Positions 1 through 7,624 are shown, counted from the first letter of the stretch. The stretch is DNA of 9,456 bases from UBA1081 sp964454355 (GCA_964454355.1 CAYVTA010000083.1:1-9456), one strand, 5' to 3'. Translations and numbers: made by a program. Notes: generated from the sequence alone by a model not told the origin.

Positions 1-86
1 AAAAACGGCATCTCCTGCATTTAATTTGTTGTCTCATATAAGATATTTTAATATATTCTGCTCCGCAATAATTTAGTGCAGATAAA

Positions 87-1226
87 TCATTGTTTAATCG
101 TTTCTTGTCCGATTTTTCTTACTGTTACATTTGTTTTTACACTAAAAGAAAATTTACTCAATGCATTTTCCCAATCTGAAGAAAGCTCTTTATAGATTTC
201 CGGATATTTTAACTGTAATCTTCTGCCAAACCGAAAAATATCGCACTTTTCGGTTTTTAGCTGTCGTTCAATAAGGGCTGTGACAGACGAGTTGATGTGT
301 TCTTGCGTGTATGACTGAACTTTCTCTATGGTTTCTTTTGTTATGCCGGTAAATGCGGTATTTCCATATTCAATAATATCAACTGAACAGTCAATATTTA
401 TATCAAAATGGGGATTTCCGTCTTTGAGCAGTGTTTTAATATCGGTTGAGGATGAAATAATATCGAGCCCTGTGGTGGTGCCGTCAATATTGATGCTAAG
501 TGTTCCCACTTTTATATTATCAGTGATAAATTTAAGCATCATTGTTTCTTCAGCGGAGAGATGATTTTTTTTGCCGTTTTTTGTGTTGCAGTAAGTGCCT
601 GTTATTTTTACGGTGCTGCTGTCTGCGTTTCTGTCTTCTGAAATTTCAAGCAAAGGAAGCGTAAAGCTTGTGGTTGCTTCCATGGATAGGTTTACAACAT
701 TATAAAGCTCTGTGTTCACTGCTGCGGAATTTTCAATGCCCTCATTTATCTCATTTTCAATCATTTTTGCCGTGATCTCACTGCCGATTTGTACAAGAAG
801 TATGTCCGATGCTTTACCTGTGGTAGCCGCAACAAAAACATCGGCTCGTGCAGTGTATTCTCTTACAAAAAAGTCAAGGGCTTCGGTTATTTTGTCACCG
901 TTTAAGCTTTCTCCAATGATGATAATTCTATTCTGTGAATAAAGCGGATACTTGCCTGTATTTTCCCATAGTGAATTAAGTGCTGAGGCGACTGTTTTTC
1001 CTGTGACCGTGTAATTAGTAACGGGAGCGGACTGACCTGATTCATCTGTAGGTCCCGATGTTTCCAATACCTGAACCGTTAATGCAAATTCCTCCTTTTC
1101 GTTATCGTAATCAATTCCGACTCCTTCAATAATGAGTCGGTTTTTGATTTCCTTATCCACGGCGGTGCAGGAGGAAAATAAGAGCATTATAACAGATAAA
1201 AATATTAGTAGTCTAAGCTTTTTCAT
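87..1226 (-). CDS. gerC: Ger(x)C family spore germination lipoprotein (GerC subunit of a germinant receptor)
   Basis: This is the third subunit of a GerA-type germinant receptor, a lipoprotein anchored on the outer face of the spore inner membrane. The 379-residue length is normal for the family. Residues 1-19 are a lipoprotein signal peptide (MKKLRLL, then a hydrophobic run) ending in a lipobox FSSC, so Cys20 should be lipidated. The family hallmark follows at residues 29-41 (NRLIIEGVGIDYD), with a second typical block around 96-106 (YSQNRIIIIGE) and the usual C-terminal strand motif NVTVRKIG. The ATG has a good AAGGAG site 7 nt upstream. It overlaps the end of gerB by 14 nt, so the two are probably translationally coupled. 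It is the last gene of the leftward operon, and I see no convincing terminator in the 86 bases after it. Family assignment is firm; the germinant sensed cannot be read from the sequence. Confidence 0.93.
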   Translation of the reverse strand: MKKLRLLIFLSVIMLLFSSCTAVDKEIKNRLIIEGVGIDYDNEKEEFALTVQVLETSGPTDESGQSAPVTNYTVTGKTVASALNSLWENTGKYPLYSQNRIIIIGESLNGDKITEALDFFVREYTARADVFVAATTGKASDILLVQIGSEITAKMIENEINEGIENSAAVNTELYNVVNLSMEATTSFTLPLLEISEDRNADSSTVKITGTYCNTKNGKKNHLSAEETMMLKFITDNIKVGTLSINIDGTTTGLDIISSSTDIKTLLKDGNPHFDINIDCSVDIIEYGNTAFTGITKETIEKVQSYTQEHINSSVTALIERQLKTEKCDIFRFGRRLQLKYPEIYKELSSDWENALSKFSFSVKTNVTVRKIGQETIKQ

Positions 1227-2298
1227 TTCTTTTCTCCTTGATTTTTTCGCCTATAAATACCGCAAACGGAATCACTGCAATTGCAAGCGTAAACAATATA
1301 AGTGTAAGCGGTGAAGACGCAACGGCTGAAAAATACAGAATGCTGATTGAAATTACGGCAGTGCCTGCAAAGATAATCAGGGCACAAACGGAAATGTTGA
1401 CGCTCTTTTTGCTTTTTTTGAAAAGAGATGACAGCAGAAAATTTGCAATATACAGAATCATTGCCATTTTTACTCCTGCACATATGAGCCAGATACAGGA
1501 GATGATAGCATCCAGTCTTTCCACAAAACCGTATTCAGCAAGGACGGACAGAGAATACATATTGAAAAGTTGATTTTTTCCAAAACCTCCCAATACGCCG
1601 CTTATCATAAGCTCTGTTATGAAGATTATCGCAGATACGGAAATGAGCCATTTGAACAGATGGTTTTTATTCTGGTTTTTAACGTTTGGCATAAGGAGGA
1701 CAATGGCTCCCAGCTCGCCTGTCCTTGCACAGGAATAATATGCAGAGTTAAAAATATCGGGAATCTCATTTTTATAAACGGGAGTAAAATTAAGAATGTC
1801 AAATTCATCAATAAGGGTTAAAAACACAAAGACGAAGGCAAGAAGAACAGGTATGAGATATATCACTGCCGATCTGCCGATGGATTCAATTCCTTTGCCT
1901 GATGTGTATACTGCTGCAAGAAGCATCATGGCAACAAAAAATAAGACATTTGTTTCAGGAAAGAGAAGTGAACCTACCAGTAACTCAAAACGGGTTGCAG
2001 TTAATATTCCCGTGTATAAAATGCTGATAAGGTAAACAACAATTATAATTTTTTCAAAAATGGGGGATATACAGGATGCTCTTGTGATAATGGAGGATGA
2101 TGAGTCTTTTTTTATGAGCAGTACGGTGGGAATCGATAACACAAAAAGAAATACACTCATAACAGCAACAGAAATAACTTCGTCTGTTGTGGAAAGGTTT
2201 TGTTGAATACCTGAAACATAGCTTACGAGAGAAAATATCCTGCTTAAAAAGAGAATAGAGTAAAACTGAAAGGGTGTAATCTTAGCTGTTTCTTGCAT
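1213..2298 (-). CDS. gerB: GerB family spore germination permease-like protein
   Basis: This is the integral-membrane B subunit of the germinant receptor. It belongs to the amino acid-polyamine-organocation transporter fold and in characterised receptors carries the germinant-binding pocket. The 361-residue protein is hydrophobic throughout, with about ten membrane segments. It begins with ITPFQFYSILFLSRIFSLVSY, the usual first helix region of the family, and ends in a short charged tail (GEKIKEKRNEKA). The chosen ATG has an AAGGA site about 10 nt upstream and overlaps the 3' end of gerA by 17 nt. The 3' end overlaps gerC by 14 nt. These overlaps, and the A-B-C order, make it part of one transcript. 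Family membership rests on length, topology and context more than on a single motif, and all three agree. Confidence 0.93.
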   Translation of the reverse strand: MQETAKITPFQFYSILFLSRIFSLVSYVSGIQQNLSTTDEVISVAVMSVFLFVLSIPTVLLIKKDSSSSIITRASCISPIFEKIIIVVYLISILYTGILTATRFELLVGSLLFPETNVLFFVAMMLLAAVYTSGKGIESIGRSAVIYLIPVLLAFVFVFLTLIDEFDILNFTPVYKNEIPDIFNSAYYSCARTGELGAIVLLMPNVKNQNKNHLFKWLISVSAIIFITELMISGVLGGFGKNQLFNMYSLSVLAEYGFVERLDAIISCIWLICAGVKMAMILYIANFLLSSLFKKSKKSVNISVCALIIFAGTAVISISILYFSAVASSPLTLILFTLAIAVIPFAVFIGEKIKEKRNEKA

Positions 2299-3826
2299 TC
2301 ACGTCGCTTCCTTTCAGGTTATGGATCTTGATATATCGTTTGCCCACGCTTTTCCATCCTGCAAAAAACACACTGTCTCTTGATGCATATAGGTCAAACG
2401 GTGAAAACGGGGCTGTAAATGGGATGCCGAAGGAGCTTACTGAGCAAAGATCTGCGATAACAAGAGCAAATCCTAACATAATGCCGTAAAGTCCCATGGT
2501 TCCGCCGATGATAATAAAAATAAATCTCAGAACAGAGGATGGCTGATGCAGGGATGGCGTTACAGCCGATGCAATAGCCGTTATTGCAATGATTATAAGC
2601 ATAGGTGCACTTATAAGCCCTGCCGAAACTGCTGCATCACCGATTACGAGAGCACCAACGATGCTGACTGTGTGTCCTACTGCTTTCGGCATTCGCAGAC
2701 CTGCTTCTCTGACGATTTCATATATAAAATGTATAACAATACATTCGATCAGCAGTGGGAAAGGGGTGTTTTTCAGGGAAGACACGATTTCAAAAATAAC
2801 TTCCGAAGGAAATATCTCCTGATGAAAGGTGCCTACGGCGACAAAAGTGCCGGGTAGAAACACAGAAATAAAAAAACAAGCAATTTTTAGTATTCTTGAA
2901 ATAGCCGCATAATAGGGACGGGATAGGTAGTCATCAAGAGAATGAAAATTTTCCATAAAAAGATATGGCACCACAAGTGCCGTAGGGGAACCGTCAATTA
3001 TAAGTCCGACTCTGCCTTCCGCCAGCTTTGCGGAGAAAACATCCGGACGTTCTGTTGAGCCTACTGAAGTAAAGAATGACATTCGCTTGTTTTCGAGAAA
3101 CGGTATAATTGCTCCGGCTCCGGGAACAATATCAAGATTGATGTTGTTCAGCTTTGATTTTACATCGTTTACAATTTGCGGATCGGCTCTTTTTGCGTGA
3201 TAGCATACGCAAACGGTAGTGTTGCTTGTTTGTCCTACAGTTATCGTCTCAAATCGTATTGCAGCTGTTTTCAGTCTTCGTCTTACAAGTGTAACGTTGT
3301 CCTTGTACATATCAGCAAAGCCTTCATGTGAACCCATTTCCTGCTGTTCTGAGGCAGGCTGCTCTATGCCTTTTTTCGGGTACCCCTGAACGCTGTAGAT
3401 AAGACATCTGTCAACGCCGTCAACCAGCAACAGCAGACATCCGGCAAGAAGCATCTCTACAGATTCGTTTATGGTAAGGGATTCCTTTGAGTCACATTCT
3501 TTGCCACGGAACTTTTTAATGTAATCGTAGATCATGGATGCATCTGTTGCGGCAAATTTTGTGTTGAGGACGGGTGAGATCACAGCTTCTGATACCAAAA
3601 GATTGTCATACATTCCATCAAGTGCGACAAATGCAATCCTTATGGAACATACATCACTTTCTTTTATAATCAGATCAAAGCTTTCTCCGAACAGTTCACG
3701 GAGTGAAAGTATATTTTCAGTCAAATTTTTGCTTAATCTTTCGGCAGCTTTTGTGCCGGACTCTTCTGAAAGCGGTTCTGACAGTTCTATTTTTGATTTT
3801 TTCCATTTATCAAGAAAATTTTTCAT
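2282..3826 (-). CDS. gerA: GerA family spore germination protein (A subunit of a germinant receptor)
   Basis: This is the first gene of the receptor operon. GerA subunits have a soluble N-terminal half and a membrane C-terminal half, and in Bacillus the assembled receptor acts as a ligand-gated channel in the spore inner membrane. Using the ATG at 3826 gives 514 residues. Family blocks are clear: EGRVGLIIDGSP at 270-281, then PSEVIFEIVSSL, and the signature REAGLRMPKAVGHTVSIVG followed by ALVIGDAAV at about 373-400, within a region of four to six membrane helices. The frame also extends to a GTG at 3889 (535 residues). I prefer the ATG because GGTGA lies just upstream of it, the GTG has no ribosome-binding site, and a candidate sigma-G promoter falls inside the extra 21 codons. 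The gene overlaps gerB by 17 nt. Family call is firm; the start is probable. Confidence 0.94.
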   Translation of the reverse strand: MKNFLDKWKKSKIELSEPLSEESGTKAAERLSKNLTENILSLRELFGESFDLIIKESDVCSIRIAFVALDGMYDNLLVSEAVISPVLNTKFAATDASMIYDYIKKFRGKECDSKESLTINESVEMLLAGCLLLLVDGVDRCLIYSVQGYPKKGIEQPASEQQEMGSHEGFADMYKDNVTLVRRRLKTAAIRFETITVGQTSNTTVCVCYHAKRADPQIVNDVKSKLNNINLDIVPGAGAIIPFLENKRMSFFTSVGSTERPDVFSAKLAEGRVGLIIDGSPTALVVPYLFMENFHSLDDYLSRPYYAAISRILKIACFFISVFLPGTFVAVGTFHQEIFPSEVIFEIVSSLKNTPFPLLIECIVIHFIYEIVREAGLRMPKAVGHTVSIVGALVIGDAAVSAGLISAPMLIIIAITAIASAVTPSLHQPSSVLRFIFIIIGGTMGLYGIMLGFALVIADLCSVSSFGIPFTAPFSPFDLYASRDSVFFAGWKSVGKRYIKIHNLKGSDVNARNS

Positions 3827-3841
3827 TCGTTTCACCGATAT

Positions 3842-3871
3842 TGGTATACCCTCTTTAAAAAGGAATATTCT
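3842..3871 (-). promoter_or_regulatory. Candidate sigma-G-type (forespore) promoter for gerA-gerB-gerC
   Basis: On the minus strand AGAATA (3871-3866) and TATACCA (3848-3842) are separated by exactly 17 bases. They resemble the sigma-G pattern of about TGAATA and CATACTA (5 of 6 and 5 of 7 matches). gerABC operons in Bacillus are known sigma-G genes. A start about 7 bases below the -10 would give a very short leader just before the ATG at 3826, which agrees with that start. It was matched by eye only. Confidence 0.4.
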
Positions 3872-3906
3872 CCATAAATTCGTCAACACTTTTTAATGGT
3901 GATTTT

Positions 3907-4584
3907 ATGTTAATTACGCTTGCAAGAACAGTAATCCTTTATGTGCTTCTGATTTTTACTGTGAGGCTTATGGGAAAACGGCAGATAGGACAGTTGCAAC
4001 CCAGTGAACTGGTTATAACGATTCTCATTTCGGAAATCGCAGTTATTCCTATGCAGGATAATGATTTGCCAATGGTACATTCGATCCTTGCGTTGCTGCT
4101 TCTTGCATCTTTTGAGATAATCATGTCTGCGGTAGTCATCAAAAGCGGTAAAATAAGAAAATTGCTTCAGGGTAATTCGGTTGTGCTTATCAGAGACGGG
4201 ATGCTTGATCAGAAACAGCTTGCAAGGCTTCGTTACACTGTTGATGATTTACTCGAGGCACTCAGACAGAAGAATGTTTTTGATATTTCAGAGGTGCAGT
4301 ACGCCATTGCGGAAACAGACGGTACACTGAGCGTTTTACTTAAACCGGAGAAAAGACCCATTACCGTTGATGCAGCCGGGTTGCCCCCTTCGAACGATTC
4401 TTTTAAAAATGTAATTATCTCTGACGGTAAGGTTATTACTGTCGAAATGCCCAAATGCGGTATGACAAAAGATAAGCTTGATTTAATTTTGCAACAGCGT
4501 GGGCTTAAGATTGAAAATGTATTTTTACTGGCAATAGACAAAAACGGTAATATGAATATTGTAGAAAAGGATGAAAAGAAATGA
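3907..4584 (+). CDS. DUF421 (YetF/YrbG-like) membrane protein
   Basis: This is a 225-residue DUF421 protein. Two or three hydrophobic helices (about residues 4-19, 34-48 and 57-78) precede a cytoplasmic alpha/beta domain. Family signatures are plain: MGKRQIGQLQPSE at 22-34, VVLIRDGMLDQKQL at about 92-105, and YTVDDLLEALRQKNVFDISE at 110-129. The biochemical role of the family is not settled. Some Bacillus DUF421 proteins (YetF, and 2Duf of the spoVA2mob element) are linked to spore inner-membrane properties and heat resistance. The ATG has GGTGA 4 nt upstream. The neighbouring ATG at 3896 runs into a stop after five codons. It is divergent from gerA and overlaps the next gene by 4 nt (ATGA), so the pair is an operon. 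A spore-membrane role is an inference from family and neighbours. Confidence 0.9.
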   Translation: MLITLARTVILYVLLIFTVRLMGKRQIGQLQPSELVITILISEIAVIPMQDNDLPMVHSILALLLLASFEIIMSAVVIKSGKIRKLLQGNSVVLIRDGMLDQKQLARLRYTVDDLLEALRQKNVFDISEVQYAIAETDGTLSVLLKPEKRPITVDAAGLPPSNDSFKNVIISDGKVITVEMPKCGMTKDKLDLILQQRGLKIENVFLLAIDKNGNMNIVEKDEKK

Positions 4585-4892
4585 AAAGGCTTATCTGTGC
4601 TTTTGTAATCATTGCCGTAAGCTTTGCGGTTTCTGTTTTTGGTTATGTTTACGTAAATGACACTCTTGACGAAATTCTTTATGTTGCAGAAAATTCACCT
4701 GATGAGATTTACGATATATGGCTGCAGAAAAAGGATTTGATGGCTGTTTTTCTTAACAATGGCGATGTTGCGGAAATTGACGAGGAGATATTGCTGCTGA
4801 CAGAGTCCCAAGAAAAGGAAGCGGATGAAATTGCCGCTGTTATTTACAGCATAAAACAGGGAGAACAATTCAAATTCGGAAATATTTTTTAA
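4581..4892 (+). CDS. Small DUF4363-type membrane-anchored protein
   Basis: This encodes 103 residues. Residues 3-25 form one hydrophobic helix after MKR, either a membrane anchor or an uncleaved signal. The rest is acidic and predicted helical, with an IW..KK..L pattern near residues 46-56 and an acidic ADEIAAVIYSIKQGEQ segment near the end. Length, topology and position match DUF4363 proteins, which I recall being paired with DUF421 genes in Clostridia; no function is established. It starts within the stop of the DUF421 gene (ATGA overlap), a strong sign of coupled translation and a shared complex or membrane site. The family name is less sure than for its partner because the protein is short and weakly conserved. 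Confidence 0.72.
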   Translation: MKRLICAFVIIAVSFAVSVFGYVYVNDTLDEILYVAENSPDEIYDIWLQKKDLMAVFLNNGDVAEIDEEILLLTESQEKEADEIAAVIYSIKQGEQFKFGNIF

Positions 4893-4894
4893 TG

Positions 4895-4923
4895 TTGACA
4901 GACAGCCTTTTTTCATTTATAAT
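4895..4923 (+). promoter_or_regulatory. Consensus sigma-A promoter for the dockerin protein gene
   Basis: A perfect TTGACA (4895-4900) and a perfect TATAAT (4918-4923) are separated by 17 bases. The -35 begins 3 bases after the stop of the preceding gene, so this gene is probably transcribed independently and strongly in vegetative cells. Transcription should start near 4930. A strong GGGGAGGA site (4949-4956) lies before the ATG at 4963. Confidence 0.88.
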
Positions 4924-4962
4924 AAATACAATACAAATGTTTTATGTTGGGGAGGAACCACT

Positions 4963-6804
4963 ATGAAAAAGACAGGTACATTCAAAAAGGTACTTTCGTT
5001 TGTTCTTTCGGTTGTTATGCTGATGAGCATGGGCTCTGTATTATCTTTTGCTCAGGAATATGCATTTGCTTATTATTTTGCAAATGAAGAGATGACTCAG
5101 CTTTATATTTCCGGCTTTTCGGGAACTGTTCCCGAGGACGGTTATGTTGTTATTCCCGATACCATCAATGACTGCGAAGTTGTAGGTATTGCGGAAAATT
5201 CATTTGTCAGCATTGCCGGACTTGTTGGCGTTGTTGTTCCTTATTCTGTTGATTATATTGATGTCAATGCTTTTGTAAACTGCGGAGATGTTGCACTTAT
5301 CTATCCTGACGAGTATGAGGAGCTTGTAGGTTCCTTTGATTCTGAAACATGGTATGAGGAGCACGAACAGGATTATATTATCAGCGGAACGACACTTGTT
5401 GGTTATAAAGGTACAGATACCATTGTTGCCGTTCCTTATAACTGCACTGCTATTGCTGATGGTGCATTTAAAAATAACACTGAAATTACAGCATTATACA
5501 TAGAAAAAGAGCTTGTTTCTATTGGTGAAAGTGCATTTGAAGGCTGTACTTCACTTGAGACTGTTATTGCCGGTGACGGTGCAGGCTCTATTCAGATAGG
5601 ATCAAATGCGTTTAAGGGTACACCCTGGCTTGAAAACTTCCCCAGCAATTTTGTTGTTCTCGGCACAACTCTTGTAAAATACAAGGGCAATGAATCCAGC
5701 GTGTCTATTCCCAATGTTCTTACTGCAATTGCTGACGGTGCATTTTTTGCGGATGAAACAACAGACAATATTGCTTTTCGTGTTAAAGTTCCTGTAACAG
5801 TAGAACTTTTCGGAGGTGACGAGTGCTTCTACCTTTACAAATCGATCACTGATGTATATCCCGATATAGTAGTTTATGAAGGCTCCGATGCAGAAGCATA
5901 TTGCAAGAAAATGGGTCTTAAGTATACTCTTGCGGCACTTCCCGCAGATGTTGATAATGACGGAACCGTTACAGCCGCAGATGCAAGATATGTTCTTCGT
6001 GTTTCAGCAAAGCTGGAGAGTCCTGTTTTGATTGAAGAAACAATGGAGGTTGCCGATGTTACAGGTGATAGCCAGCTTAATTCCTCCGATGCAAGACTTA
6101 TACTCAGAATTTCTGCAAAGCTCGATGATTATTTAGCAGATGAATTGCTGACAATGCCCAGAACTTCATATGAAATTCTCCTTGCGGCTTCAACTGCACT
6201 TTCTTTGGCAAAGGGCTACGGAGCTTCTTATTCAAAGTATGCATATCAAGAAATAACCGCTTCCGATATGAATACTAACTCGAAAACTTATTTTGATAAA
6301 TTTAAGAGTGAATTGACAAGCTCAAAGAAGGCTGTTACTGAGACATACGCTCACGATTCTCAGGAATCGAAGGATAATCTTTTCGATATAACACTTATCG
6401 ATTCGGATAAGATTGAGTCATATGATTGCATTATAGAGGACGGATATTATATTCTTAAGATAACACTTAAGGATGAACAGGTTAATGTTGATGAGCCTGA
6501 TGGTGATACTTATACGGAGCAGATGTTCCCCGTTGTAAAAGCTACCCACTATGTAAAAGAAGTCAAGGGTAAGTATTGGGCGGACAATATTGATGACTGG
6601 AGCATGACTTACAGAGATTGTACTCTTGAAATGAAGGTCAACATCGCAACAAGAAGAATTGCCAATATTTCGCTTGACATGAATTATGATTTTGAAGTAA
6701 GCGGTAAAATTATGGGAATAAAAATAAGCGGCTCCAACGGAAATGCAACCGCAACAAGAACTGATGTTTTAAGATACTCTAATTTCTCGTATTACGCACT
6801 TTAA
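4963..6804 (+). CDS. Secreted BspA-like leucine-rich repeat protein with internal dockerin domain
   Basis: This is a 613-residue exported protein. Residues 1-30 are a Sec signal peptide (basic MKKTGTFKK, hydrophobic core, likely cut after SFA). Residues about 40-270 carry BspA-type leucine-rich repeats, with GIAENSF, AIADGAFKN, SIGESAFEGCTSLE, IGSNAFKGTPWLE and AIADGAFF. A longer module repeats 92 residues apart (SGTTLVGYKG at 141, LGTTLVKYKG at 233). Residues 329-388 form a type I-like dockerin duplex, DVDNDGTVTAADARYVLR and DVTGDSQLNSSDARLILR, each with calcium ligands at loop positions 1, 3, 5, 9 and 12. Residues about 400-613 are a Lys/Asp/Thr-rich domain I do not recognise. Dockerins bind cohesins of cellulosome-type scaffolds, so a surface-attached adhesin or binding role is inferred. 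The dockerin is in the middle rather than at the C-terminus. There is no catalytic domain that I can name. Confidence 0.88.
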   Translation: MKKTGTFKKVLSFVLSVVMLMSMGSVLSFAQEYAFAYYFANEEMTQLYISGFSGTVPEDGYVVIPDTINDCEVVGIAENSFVSIAGLVGVVVPYSVDYIDVNAFVNCGDVALIYPDEYEELVGSFDSETWYEEHEQDYIISGTTLVGYKGTDTIVAVPYNCTAIADGAFKNNTEITALYIEKELVSIGESAFEGCTSLETVIAGDGAGSIQIGSNAFKGTPWLENFPSNFVVLGTTLVKYKGNESSVSIPNVLTAIADGAFFADETTDNIAFRVKVPVTVELFGGDECFYLYKSITDVYPDIVVYEGSDAEAYCKKMGLKYTLAALPADVDNDGTVTAADARYVLRVSAKLESPVLIEETMEVADVTGDSQLNSSDARLILRISAKLDDYLADELLTMPRTSYEILLAASTALSLAKGYGASYSKYAYQEITASDMNTNSKTYFDKFKSELTSSKKAVTETYAHDSQESKDNLFDITLIDSDKIESYDCIIEDGYYILKITLKDEQVNVDEPDGDTYTEQMFPVVKATHYVKEVKGKYWADNIDDWSMTYRDCTLEMKVNIATRRIANISLDMNYDFEVSGKIMGIKISGSNGNATATRTDVLRYSNFSYYAL

Positions 6805-6816
6805 TAATGATTTTCT

Positions 6817-6851
6817 TGCCGTAGGAAGTGTTATGCTTTCTGCGGCATTTT
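6817..6851 (+). terminator. Intrinsic terminator of the dockerin protein gene
   Basis: An 11-bp stem, GCCGTAGGAAG (6818-6828) with CTTTCTGCGGC (6836-6846), includes two G-U pairs. It closes a 7-base loop and extends by one T-A pair. It is followed by ATTTTACTTTAT. It lies 13 bases after the stop codon. The T tract is short but the stem is good. Confidence 0.72.
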
Positions 6852-6885
6852 ACTTTATAGGAAATTGCGTTTCCATAAAGTAAAA
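6848..6885. repeat. AT-rich inverted repeat after the terminator
   Basis: TTTTACTTTAT-A-GGAAA (6848-6864) pairs with TTTCCATAAAGTAAAA (6870-6885) as a 16-bp stem with one bulged A and a 5-base loop, TTGCG. Its 5' arm is the T tract of the preceding terminator, so the two structures compete. Neither strand has a T run after the stem, so it is not an ordinary terminator. Confidence 0.7.
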
Positions 6886-6906
6886 AAATCATATGTCCCG
6901 CCGCCG

Positions 6907-6933
6907 TCGCCGCAATACGGCGAAAGCCGTTTT
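6907..6933 (+). repeat. GC-rich overlapping hairpins before tetR
   Basis: TCGCCG-CAATA-CGGCGA (6907-6923) and ACGGC-GAAA-GCCGT (6917-6930, a GNRA-type tetraloop followed by TTT) share bases and exclude each other. They stand in a GC-rich patch within an AT-rich gap. The second could be a short back-up terminator protecting tetR from read-through. Function is not clear. Confidence 0.45.
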
Positions 6934-6967
6934 CATGATAGAGTTTATAAAAATATTCCCCATAGTG

Positions 6968-6996
6968 TTGACTTTAGGACAAAATTGTAATATAAT
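6968..6996 (+). promoter_or_regulatory. Sigma-A promoter of the TetR-family gene
   Basis: TTGACT (6968-6973) and TATAAT (6991-6996) have a 17-base spacer, with the start expected near 7003. A GAGGGG ribosome-binding site at 7011-7016 precedes the ATG at 7023. The spacer holds ACAAAATTGT (6979-6988), whose ACAA/TTGT ends are symmetric; it could be an autoregulatory operator, but this is weak. Confidence 0.78.
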
Positions 6997-7022
6997 GGGT
7001 ATCAGAATGAGAGGGGATTTTA

Positions 7023-7616
7023 ATGAACAAAATTGATGCGGCATTGTATTACAACGATGGGCTTGACCGCCGTCAGATAAAGACGAAGAAAGCAATATAT
7101 GCGGCGTTTTTTGATTTGCTTGAAGAAAAAGATATGTCTAAAATCTCTATAACAGAGCTTGCTCGCAAAGCAAATATTGACAGAAAAACCTTTTATTTGC
7201 ACTTTAACAGCGTTTCTGATATTTACAATGAGCTTGGCAGTAAAATGGTAGGTATCCTCAAAGAAACGATTACGGGTTTTGGCAGGGGCGGTGCAATAGA
7301 TTCGCCATACGAGCTATTTATGACTATTAATCAGATATTAACTGAAAAATTGGATCTTCTGCGTAAAATTGTCAGAAACAATGATTTTACTGCATTTATA
7401 TTTAAAATTAAAGATGAGTTTTGCAATGAACTTATGAAAATGTACGAACAGGCAGAATATGATAATGTGGAACAGTTTAAGCTGAAAGCTGAATTTATTG
7501 CATCCGGTACAGTTTGTATGTATTTGAGGTGGCTCAAGGGTGAGTCTGATATATCCATGGATGAATTGGCTCTGCTGGCGGGTTCAATCATAATCAAAGG
7601 TGTTGTAGGAATGTAA
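7023..7616 (+). CDS. TetR/AcrR family transcriptional regulator
   Basis: This is a 197-residue one-component regulator. Residues about 16-70 are the TetR DNA-binding domain: RRQIKTKKAIYAAFFDLLEE forms helix 1, and ISITELARKANIDRKTFYLH (41-60) is the helix-turn-helix, with the family-typical recognition helix ending in TFYLHF and then SVSDIYNEL. The remaining helical part is a ligand-binding and dimerisation domain with no recognisable specificity. It resembles the shorter C-terminal domains of DhaS-like members, which do not always bind a small molecule. It has its own promoter and no adjacent efflux or enzyme gene, so its target is unknown. The S10 operon promoter lies about 110 bases downstream on the same strand, with a pair of palindromes as possible operators. 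A link between them is only a hypothesis, because the tetR promoter itself lacks the palindrome. Confidence 0.88.
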   Translation: MNKIDAALYYNDGLDRRQIKTKKAIYAAFFDLLEEKDMSKISITELARKANIDRKTFYLHFNSVSDIYNELGSKMVGILKETITGFGRGGAIDSPYELFMTINQILTEKLDLLRKIVRNNDFTAFIFKIKDEFCNELMKMYEQAEYDNVEQFKLKAEFIASGTVCMYLRWLKGESDISMDELALLAGSIIIKGVVGM

Positions 7617-7624
7617 TAATTTTG

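Noticed and set aside
1..86. Terminator after gerC (GCAGGAGATGC followed by CGTTTTT on the minus strand)
   Set aside because: Only a 3-bp stem can be drawn and the T run is not adjacent to a stable hairpin; the real terminator may lie outside the window.
1570..2035. Plus-strand frames of 79-83 codons opposite gerB
   Set aside because: Antisense to a well-supported membrane protein; no ribosome-binding site and no recognisable product.
3534..3896. Plus-strand frame of 120 codons inside gerA
   Set aside because: It lies fully antisense to clear GerA coding sequence and has no family features; it is a shadow frame.
6848..6885. Reading the AT-rich inverted repeat as a bidirectional terminator
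   Set aside because: On both strands the T run is in the 5' arm and no T run follows the stem; the preceding 6817-6851 hairpin is the better terminator.
6889..7095. Minus-strand frame of 68 codons with an Arg-rich end
   Set aside because: It overlaps the tetR promoter and start, has no ribosome-binding site, and its odd composition comes from the GC-rich hairpin patch.
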